Source of the DNA: Adenophora triphylla var. japonica
Taxonomy: Eukaryota; Streptophyta; Magnoliopsida; Asterales; Campanulaceae
Reading direction: 5' to 3'
DNA length: 64,000 nt
NCBI GenBank assembly: GCA_022495995.1
Contig: JAFEMH010006935.1
Span: 44,152 to 108,151 of the forward strand
This document shows, one piece after another, positions 55,998 through 64,000 of this stretch. Positions within the stretch are counted from its first letter, which is position 1, and each line of letters begins with the position of its first letter. The notes below the pieces were generated by a model. That model was not told the origin of the DNA, made no database searches, and saw only the letters and a program-made list of their open reading frames with translations. The position numbers were made by a program, and so were the translations under genes.

Positions 55998-57846
55998 TAG
56001 GAAAGAGAACGAAAGGTAGAACTGGCAAAAGGTTGCAATTGTTTGTGGAAGACCCTAGATGAAGTAGCCTGGGTTATGGTATGCCCGTGGAACCTCACTA
56101 ATTGACTTTCTGTTTTCTGTTTTTAATACTTGGCATGTAATATTGTAGGAATGACCCTTTGTTGATGGCAACATGGAAAGTTGCTCCTGCCTTGGCTGCG
56201 ATGTCTTTGCGGTACTTAGAGGATGAGGCCCCATCCTTTTCTTCATTCAATTATGATCTGTTGGCTGACATTTTTAAAAAGCAACTGAGAACGTAATGAC
56301 TTATTTGCATTAGAGCCTGTCATTCCAGAATGCATAAAATTTAAGATGGTTTACCTACAAGTTCTAATCCATATCATATTCCTACTAGTACACCTTATGA
56401 CAGATTTCTCATCAATGCCTCTGCATTTATTATGTTATAATCTCTTGTTTGATGTATAACATTCTCAGACTTATCAGCATCATGGTTGTTAGAAATCAGT
56501 TCTTTAAAAAAAATGATGCTACGTGTGTTTGTAGGGGTTAAGAGAAAAAACTGTTATGGCGTTTACGAGTATTATCACATACTCCCTCTGTCCCATCCGA
56601 AAAGGCAGAAATTTCCATTTTGGGTGTCCCATTTAAAAAGGCACACTCCCAAAATAGAAACTTTTTAATATTTCTTTATTCATTGGTCCCACTTGTCATA
56701 CTCACATAACTATCCATTTACTCTTACATATTCACAACACTTATCCCACTAAACATTTTTCTTAATTCCCATGCAAGACCCATTATAATTATGTGCCTTT
56801 TCAGATGTGACGGAGGGAGTATATATATGTGCGCGCGCGCGTGTATGTATTTATAAAAGAAAACCTATAAGCTTCAAAACTCGGTCATTGAAGTTATGTC
56901 AAGCATCAAAATGATACCCTTCTACGCATAACTACTAAGCCATTCAAATTGGCATCCCTATTTTGTATATATTTATTATTCACTGTCCAATGCCAGTACA
57001 TGCCTCGAGTATGGTAAAGTGTGTAGAGAGGCCGGTCTCCCTCTTGGGGTACTCAATATTCTAACTGGATTTGGTCCAGAACCCATGCTCCATTGGTCTT
57101 ACGACCCCACGTTGACAAGGTCCATTTCAGTTATCTCATGCAATTAGCAATCTTTACTTTTGCTTGTCCTGTATTTTTAACATGCGCTAGGCGTCTTAGC
57201 ATGTCGCCAAAGTGATTCTTAATTGTTCGACCGTTTGCATTTACGGGGAGCAGCGTCTCAGGAAGCAAGGTATGAACATTTGAAATAACTTCTGATATCT
57301 ATTTAGCATTGGACAACTGAATGTGTTTGAGACTTGTTTTGCAGTTTTGAGAGCATTTATCATGTGTCACTTCCGCCTGTGTACCAGGGTTGCATATGAT
57401 GTTCATCTACACAACTGTCCTGGCTTCTTGTTATGATTTCAGTATTAATAGAAGTTGTCCGCTTTCCGTTTTAGTTGATCGGTTATGCTTTAATGATGAT
57501 TCTAACTGTTAAATCAACTGCTTCCATTTATGCAAGCAATGTTGATGATGAATTTAGACTGAGATTGAAATATAAACTGCTCTCCATTTCATGTTGTAGG
57601 AATTACCCTTTGTTGATCGGAACATGGAAAGTTGCTCCTGCCTTGGCTGCTGAATGTGCTGGAATACTTAAACCATCTGAATTGGCATCTCTGCAAGTCA
57701 ATATTGGTAATTTCCATATATTTATAATTTACTATCAATTTTTCCATATACTTATAATGTACTAATGATAGCAATTTTTCCATATATTTATAATTGACTA
57801 TCGATGCCAGCACCTGCCTTGAGCTGGATGAAGTCTGTAGAGAGGT
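55998..57846 (+). pseudogene. ALDH10 (BADH) pseudogene, second partial copy
   Basis: Pieces: the LDEVAWVM-type exon (55998-56083), [14 protein letters not shown] (56150-56215), [20 protein letters not shown] (57009-57085, then frame change), FTGSSVSGSK (57240-57272), [20 protein letters not shown] and [12 protein letters not shown] (57600-57698), and LELDEVCREV (57815-57846). The last piece ends abruptly where RsmG sequence starts. 57600-57698 is intact as an exon and the best preserved ALDH10 piece in the window. Confidence 0.8.
56582..56819. mobile_element. Stowaway-type MITE with paralogous empty site
   Basis: Ends CTCCCTCTGTCCCATCCGAA and, on the other strand, CTCCCTCCGTCACATCTGAA, TA on both sides. 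The related segment at 52375-52400 (GTATCATCATATATATGCG) lacks it. Confidence 0.92.
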
Positions 57847-58257
57847 CAGTCACCTCCTCAACCCTCAAATATTCCCATTTCAAAACCATAACTCCTCACC
57901 AAAAGGATCAGATTCATCTCTACGTCGAAGCTCTTCTCCAGTGTAATCAGGTCGTCCTAACCCTCTCTTTATCTCCCTACACTCAGCGGTTGGCAAATCA
58001 TAAATCGTTTAGTTTGTTTTAATTTTCTTTAATTTCTGATTTATTTGTTTGTTAATTTCAGAAGATGAATCTTCCTTCAGTTACAAAGACGAGTGAGGTA
58101 ATGGATAGGCACAGAGGATTCACTTGCGATTATACCTACCCCCCCCTGAGCTCTTACCTTGCACATTGAATTGGCATTCGAAAATCTCAATCTCGTTAAT
58201 GTAGGAAGTGGAGCAGGACTTCCTGGATTGATCTTAGCGCCATTGCTTGCCCTGGTA
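57846..58257 (+). pseudogene. RsmG (16S rRNA m7G methyltransferase, GidB-like) fragment
   Basis: Exon pieces: STLKYSHFKTITPHQKDQIH and YVEALLQCNQ (57858-57947), then GT...AG intron, KMNLPSVTKTSEVMDRHRGF (58063-58125), and after a frame change in a C-run LAFENLNLVNVGSGAGLPGL (58165-58234) with the SAM-binding glycine motif VGSGAGLPG (58201-58227). This matches the N-terminal half of plant plastid-type RsmG, which methylates G527-equivalent of 16S rRNA. It stops at a donor-like GTAACT (58258) and no further RsmG exons follow. A frame change near 58138-58146 and the missing C-terminal half make it a pseudogene fragment. Confidence 0.8.
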
Positions 58258-58682
58258 ACTTTTATCTGGAGTTCGTTAGACCAAGTGCATTTATCTTACT
58301 TGAGGTTTCTATTTTCTGGCAGGAGCTTGCACATAATTAAGCACTAAAGGATTGATCTGCCATCCTGATATTGGAATGACTTGTCTCTTCAGTATATGGA
58401 AGGAGAAGCCACATTTACAACTGGTGAAATATCATCACTTCACTGGTCTTGAAATCATGCTCTTTTTTAACTATTTCAATCTGTGCTTTCTTAAAATTGC
58501 AGTATTTATTGACTAATCTTACTGGTTAAGCAAATGCAAGGTGCCTATATTACATGTAATTTTACTTGGTAATTATTGTTATTAGTAACGATTGTCATCC
58601 TATTTTAATTTATAAAACTGGTCCGACTTATTCAGTTTTATAAGTTGTTGTTGAATGTCTTACTCCAGTTGTATTTAGTTCT

Positions 58683-58893
58683 GTTGGAAAGATTTGAATA
58701 AAAAGGGCAAACCCCGGTGCGCCAAGCGCTCCCCGCCAAGCGGGGGTTGGGAGAGGGAACCATTTGCTAAAGCCTTCCCCTGACAATTGCCAAGAGGCTG
58801 TTCGCCAAGGTTCGAACCCGTGACCTTATGGTCACCAAAGGAGCAACTTAACCGTTGCGCCAAGGCTCGCCCTCAGTTGGAAAGATTTGAATA
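58683..58893 (-). mobile_element. tRNA-derived SINE with 18-bp target duplication
   Basis: The body is 58701-58875 on the minus strand. It starts GAGGGCGAGCCTTGGCGCAA with an A-box-like GGCGCAACGGTT and a B box GGTTCGAACC, and ends in a short A/T tail (TTTGCCCTTTTT). The flanks GTTGGAAAGATTTGAATA (58683-58700 and 58876-58893) are perfect direct repeats. Box order and spacing are those of plant RNA polymerase III SINEs. It sits in the NAGLU copy 1 intron; the matching intron of copy 2 (around 61850) lacks it. Confidence 0.93.
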
Positions 58894-59714
58894 TCGAGCA
58901 AATAATCTGTGTGTCTTTCTTGTCCCTAGAGGATATGCCATTGATTTTATGTTCCATATGCTATTATATATTATTACTAAAATGTTCATAAATATACTGT
59001 AGTTGACACAATCAATGAGATGGCCAGTGCATTTTTTCGTTTGGTGCTGCAATCTTCAGGGGAATGCAAAGTGGCGATGAAAATGCTGTTTGGCTATTGC
59101 AGGTTAAACTTTTGAATCACCTCTCATACGTTTTGTTGTTCATCTCTCTTATTTCTAGCCCTTCCGATCAAAGTTGCTTCAGACATTTGCTTTCTTTTGC
59201 TCTACATTCTTACTGATCGATTTTGTTTTTAGGGATGGCTTTTCGCATATGATCCTTACTGGAGACCTCCACATTTGAAGGCTAGTCTTATCCTCATCAG
59301 CGCCCTCCCCTTTCTCTTCCCCCCGATTGTCTTTCATACGTTTAAGCATCATTCGAACATGAAACAAATTCCTTTTTTGCATCTCTAATGTTTATATTAT
59401 GATAACATACAAGGATGAAACTAAGACGTGTAAGAAAAATACTAACATGCCAGAAATTCATCATACCATGATAAATAATTGCGTACTTGTCTAATCAATT
59501 GATTTTAAGATCCATGTGTAGTGCTCTTCATACACATTGAGGGCTAGTGATTTCTTCTTTACTATAATACTCTCAGATTAATTAACACTCTAGTTTGAAA
59601 CGTAGATTGTTTAACATTTAAACCAGAGATTTCTGTAACCTCAAAATTGTTTAAGTAAACCGTTGATGTTTTAATGTGGATGTTGTTAGATTAGTAGTTA
59701 GTATTACAAAATTA

Positions 59715-59719
<5 letters not shown>

Positions 59720-59760
<41 letters not shown>
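59720..59760. repeat. (CT)n microsatellite
   Basis: About 20 CT units, within an intron of NAGLU copy 1. Confidence 0.95.
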
Positions 59761-59763
<3 letters not shown>

Positions 59764-60238
59764 CCTCTCCCTTTTGCTCTAAAAAACGAAGCATGTGCTG
59801 ATATGAATGCACATGTGGTGATATTGGAATATAATTGTCTAGTTTAGTCTGTGGTTCTGATCCCAATTATCAATTCTCTTTTGCAGGCACTCCTACACTC
59901 CTTCCCATGGGAAGGATGGTTGTTTTTGATTTTTTCGCATAGTTAAAAACCTATTTGGAGTATCTTTTCTTTTCTTTTCGTTTTTTTTTTTTCATGGCTC
60001 AGTTATTTGCTGTCTATGAAGCAAGCAGAGTTTATCCCTTCAACTTGTGTTTCATGTTTTCTAATAGCCTACCAGAATAGCTACTTGAAGTTAGTTTTTG
60101 TACTTCTAATCTTGCTTCACGAGGTCCACTGAACTAGCTCAAGCTTCAACAAATGGAATATTTACATCTCTGTCTCTCTACCAGTTCATCATTTTGAATC
60201 TTTCTTACTGTTATGTCTGAATATTATGTGTCCATTGT

Positions 60239-63200
60239 AGATGTGGTGGACCACTACCACAAAGTTGGTTAGATCAGCAACTTACACTTCAGAAAAAAAT
60301 TCTTGCTAGAATGTATGAACTTGGAATGACTCCAGGTATGCTTTATTCTTTGGATAATGCACATATTGAACATTAAAATACCATGGGTTGACACCACGAA
60401 TGGCTACACAATTTGGGGTTAACAAGGTTAAAAGCAAAGTCTTTATAAAGAAAGTAGTTAAACCTAACTTGGAGACGTGAATAGCCGTTAGTGATGCACT
60501 AGGCCCTGTTTCACATTTACAAGCGAACAATAAGTCTAGTAATTTCTGTGCTCGTATGGATGAATTACTCCCCCTGATGCTAATGTTCATGTTTCAATCC
60601 TTCCCGCGTTCTCCGGAAATGTCCTGCGGCGTTAAAACACGTATTTCCTTCAGCAAAAATCACATGTTTAGGGAATTGGTGGGTATTTGATAACTTTATT
60701 CGAACAATCTTATTATTAAGTTAACTCTTATTCTGCTTTTCTGAGAATATAGTTTCTAAAACAGTACCTGAAACGCGTTATTGATTTCATATAATGCTCA
60801 GTATATACCAAAAAAATTGCCTAAAAATTCTTCTCATCATGTCAAGATGTCATATGGCCCAGTACATGAAGTTCATTCGTTGCAAGAAGGGTCTAATGTA
60901 CGAAGTCTTGCTCTTCCGCAAAAGGACTGTTTCCACAGTTTTAGCTGGTGCCCTCTAAATTTCTGGATCTGAACTTGCAAATGAATATGCAATGCAAGTG
61001 TAAGATCTTTGTGCACTTGTATCCTTAGTAATTCAGTTGCCCAAATAATCAATCATCAAAAGTTTTTGTAAACAAGCCATCATTTGCTTATAACTGAAGA
61101 GATATATATGTTTGAAAGCTCTCAGTTGCCACCTCTTCTGTTTTGTTGTCTTGAATTGATATAATTAAAACAATCTTTTCCCCATCCTTGGTGAGCATGG
61201 CTGTGTTGACTGGTGTGAGATTTGAAGTTGAAGAAAGCTTGTTGAGCCATAACCAAATTGCTGTTCAACTTTAAATATTACTGTTGTTATATATTTCAGC
61301 TTTCTTATGAATGAAATGTTTCTTAATCCTACCAGGTTTACCGTTGGAAGTGACCCTAGGTGGTGCTGTACTTACCTTCTTGATGCAACTGATCCCTTAT
61401 TCGTTGAAATAGGAAAAGCATTTATCAAGCCACAATTGAAAGGTATGTTCCTACCTGTGTGCATTTTTCTGGTTGATGTATCATATTTATCTATAATGCT
61501 CAAAAGCTCTCTCTGTCATTCCTGATATCGGAACTACTTCTCTTTTTAGAATATGGAAGTAGCAGCCACATTTACAACTGGTAAATATCTTCACTTCACT
61601 GTTCTTGTAATCATGCTTGTTTATAAATATTATGTATGTTCTTTCTTAAATTTGTGTTGATTGACTAATCATACTGGTTGAGCAAAGTTAAGTGCCTATA
61701 TAACATTTAAATTTACATGTAAACTATTTCTGTCAGGTAAAGATTGACATCCAATTTTGATTTATTATTAAACTGGTCCGACGTCTTCAGTTTCATGAGC
61801 TGCTGTCGAATGTCCTACTCCCATTGTATTTAATCAGTTGGTCAGATCTGAATATCTCACAAACATTCACTGTGTTTTTTGTCCTGAAAGGATATGGCAG
61901 AGATTTTATGTTCCATTAGTTCTATTTATTTTTTCCTTTTGATTTAATGCTCAAGGGTTTTATGGTCTTAATTTCTTCTGTATTGTCAATTCTGTTTGAT
62001 TACTGATAACTCCAATTGTAACCCCCATATCCTCTATAGCCGTACGTGTGCTCGATTGTCACTTTTGTTTTCTACTCTCCCCCCATTATCTTTTGCTCAG
62101 GACGAAATAGTTGGAGAAGTAACCGTATACTATTATAATGTATTACTGAAATTTTCATAAATTTAATGTAGTGACACATTCGATGAGAACACACCGCCCA
62201 CAGATGACCCAGGGTGAATCTCTTCATTGGGTGCTGCAATCTTCAGGGGAATGCAAAGTGGCGATGAAAATGCTGTTTGGTTAATGCAGGTTAAACTTTT
62301 GAATCGCCTCTCATATGTCTCGCTCTTTATCTCCCTTATTTCTAGCCCTTCAATCAAAGTTTGTCTGTCCAAACAATAACAACCCACATCTTATTAACTT
62401 TATATAGATATTGTAAGTTTGCACAATACATTGTGTGTATATAATCTGTCTGAAATCGGAGCCTGTATCAACTTTTCACTGATATCATGGGGACTTGACT
62501 TATGGTGTCTACTCTTTTATCTGTTAGTTTGGGTTCAGTTACTTCATACATTTGCTTTCTTTAGCTCTACATTCTTACTGATCTATTTTTTTAGGGATGG
62601 CTTTTTGCATATGATCCTTATTGGAGATCTCCACAAGGCTAGTCTTATTATCCTCATCAACCTCCTCTCTCCGACAGGGGCGGAGCCAGGAATTGTCCCT
62701 GGGGGGGGCAAGATTTCACGGGGGTTCGGGGGCAGCGCCCCCGGAAAAAAAAATTCGGGTCGGACAAGTAAAAAATGGGTCGGATCCATGAAATACAATG
62801 TATTTTAGTTAAAAATGTAAAGAATTAAGAAATGGGAAAAGCCTAACTAATTAATTAAGATTGAAAAAATGTGAGGAAATTAGGAGAAAGAGAACAACAA
62901 AACTGTTAAGAAAAAGAAATGGATAGAGAGAAAGAGAGAATAGCAAAGATGGAGGACAAATAAAATTAATTGAAAATGTAGGTAGCAAGGGCTCGGAACA
63001 CGGATTTGAAAGGAAACATGAAAGGCTTTAACTTCACCCTTCTACCACCTGAACCAAACCACTCACTTGGTGTTAATCTTGAAGTTAATTATATATATAC
63101 ATATATAAAAAAAATATGGGGGGCAAAAAAATTTTCCACGCATTTTCCGCCAGGCTGGGGGCGAGTGCCCCCCCATGCCCCCAGCTCCGCCCCGCCTCTG

Positions 63201-63824
63201 TCCGATCTCCTTTTTCATAAATTTAAGCATCATTCGGCATGAAAACCGGGTTACGGTTTTCATCTCCTAATGCTTGATATTAGGATAAATAATTGTATAT
63301 TTTGCTTATTTATTGAATCTAAAATCTGCTCTCCATACACTTCGGGGAAAGTGTTTTTTTTTTCACAAAATAGTTCCCGGTAAAAACCGTTAGAAGTTTA
63401 TATGTGAATGTCGTGAGGATTAGCAGTTACTAGAACAAAATCTTGCTTCTCTCTCTAAAAAGCTTGATTTGCATAAATTTATTGCAATACTTTTATGTTG
63501 TGCATTGAGAAACCCGAATACGCAAAAGGCACAGTAACCAAACTTTTATGACATGTGCTTTTGCTCTAAAAGAGGAAGCATTTGTTTGATATGAATGTGT
63601 GGATATATTTAATCGTAATTGTCTACTTTAGTTCATCTTAAATGCACCACCAATTCATTATTATAATTCTTATTGTGTGGTTCTGATTGCAAATTTTTGT
63701 GCTCTTTCACAGGCACTCCTACACTCTGTTCCCATTGGAAGGATGATTGTCCTTGTTCTTTTTGCAGAAGTTAAACCTATATGGAGTACTTCAGATATGT
63801 TTTATGGCGTTCCTTATATATGGT
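60239..63824 (+). pseudogene. Alpha-N-acetylglucosaminidase (NAGLU) partial copy 2
   Basis: Exon remains in gene order: [20 protein letters not shown] and [11 protein letters not shown] (60241-60335); LPAFSGNV, frame change, AALKHVFPSAKITCLGNW (60600-60685); [20 protein letters not shown] and [15 protein letters not shown] (61335-61442); YGSSSHIYNC (61550-61581); DTFDENTPPTDDPG, stop, ISSLGAAIFRGMQSGDENAV (62170-62288); GWLFAYDPYWRSPQ (62593-62637); [20 protein letters not shown] and [17 protein letters not shown] (63714-63824), then a GT donor and the window edge. Several exons have clean GT/AG borders, but the stop after TDDPG and the frameshift in the SGNV exon disable it. The N-terminal exons are missing. 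Confidence 0.85.
62675..63200. mobile_element. MITE with GGGGCGGAGC ends, in NAGLU copy 2
   Basis: Begins CAGGGGCGGAGCCAGG and ends ...GCTCCGCCCCGCCTCTG, so the ends are imperfect inverted repeats around GGGGCGGAGC. TCCGA flanks it on both sides (62670-62674, 63201-63205). The homologous intron of copy 1 (about 59295-59325) lacks it. No coding capacity. Confidence 0.8.
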
Positions 63825-64000
63825 AAGTTATAACTTTTTTTTATTTTTTATTAATGGCTCGGTGATTTGTCTATCTGTGATAAGTAGTAGTTTATGCCCG
63901 CAACTTGCAATTCATGTTTTTGATTGGCCTGCTAGGGTAGCTACTGTATATCTAACTTGTTACAATTCTCATGAAATGTTCATATCTGTCACCTTATGCC
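63825..64000 (+). other. Intron of NAGLU copy 2 at window edge
   Basis: Follows the donor after GVPYIW. Similar to 59945-60120 of copy 1 (TTTTTATTAATGGCTC...GATTTG versus TTTTTTCATGGCTC...ATTTG). Confidence 0.5.

Larger units (their letters stand above)
58390..59942 (+). pseudogene. Alpha-N-acetylglucosaminidase (NAGLU) partial copy 1
   Basis: Exon remains in gene order: a GRRSHIYN-like piece (58395-58425), DTINE...GAAIFRGMQSGDENAVWLLQ with frame changes (59002-59100), GWLFAYDPYWRPPHLK (59232-59280), ALLHSFPMGRM-like ending FDFFA then TAG (59886-59944). These match the C-terminal half of plant NAGLU, a lysosomal/vacuolar glycosidase removing terminal GlcNAc. The copy ends where the next begins with more N-terminal exons. 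Confidence 0.8.

Noticed and set aside
58141..58160. C-run frameshift in RsmG as programmed frameshifting
   Set aside because: The fragment has no C-terminal half and is one of many decayed pieces, so a simple indel is enough.
62583..63263. ORFs in 62.6-63.3 kb
   Set aside because: They fall inside the MITE 62675-63200; Pro/Gly-rich products arise from its GC-rich ends.
1..64000. CRISPR arrays, bacterial operons, tRNA or rRNA genes
   Set aside because: None seen; repeats found are tandem, terminal or inverted transposon repeats. The tRNA-like sequence at 58701-58875 is a SINE head without a full tRNA fold.

Overview
The window is nuclear DNA of a flowering plant, most likely a eudicot. It holds an intronless plant U-box E3 ligase gene, plant LTR retrotransposons (Tat and Athila lineages of Ty3/Gypsy), Stowaway-type MITEs, a tRNA-derived SINE, an endogenous caulimovirid, and exon fragments of plant ALDH10, RsmG and NAGLU genes with GT-AG introns. 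Nothing bacterial is present. Only one gene looks intact, the U-box gene at 14640-16271 on the minus strand. Almost everything else is mobile, viral or decayed. 

Layout. 1-2593: end of a long LTR. 2594 to about 14450: a decayed Tat-type element on the minus strand (gag 13374-11537, protease near 11215, RT/RNase H 10530-8430, integrase about 8040-7200), then 80-bp tandem repeats (6361-7017), then an intron-containing gene on the opposite strand (2979-5972). 14640-16271: U-box/ARM gene. 16272-21174: AT-rich spacer with several MITEs. 21198-29686 and 41178-41396: one endogenous caulimovirid on the minus strand, with a 271-bp direct repeat at its two ends and a tRNA-Met type primer site exactly where the inner repeat stops. 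Its ORFs are an upstream coiled-coil ORF, a movement/coat/protease/RT/RNase H polyprotein, and a viroplasmin-domain (TAV-like) ORF; all carry stops and frameshifts. 29687-41172: an 11.5-kb Athila-type element inserted into one viral repeat, with near-identical 1.28-kb LTRs and a CTAAT target duplication. 41431-44100: foldback repeats and AT-rich spacer. 

From 44144 onward the plus strand is a mosaic of duplicated, intron-retaining gene pieces: a promoter-like start, unrecognised exons (one possibly ATM kinase), at least three partial copies of betaine/aminoaldehyde dehydrogenase (45.3-57.8 kb), an RsmG rRNA methyltransferase fragment (57.85-58.26 kb), and two partial copies of alpha-N-acetylglucosaminidase (58.4-63.8 kb, running off the window). 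All lie on the same strand and are punctured by stops and frameshifts. Stowaway, SINE and other MITE insertions sit in single copies of the duplicated segments, which gives empty-site evidence for insertion after duplication. 

Most interesting: (1) the LTR-like arrangement of the caulimovirid and its ORF-coupling signals; (2) the multi-exon antisense gene inside the Tat element; (3) the multi-gene fragment mosaic, which could be local segmental duplication or capture by a Helitron/Pack-type transposon.
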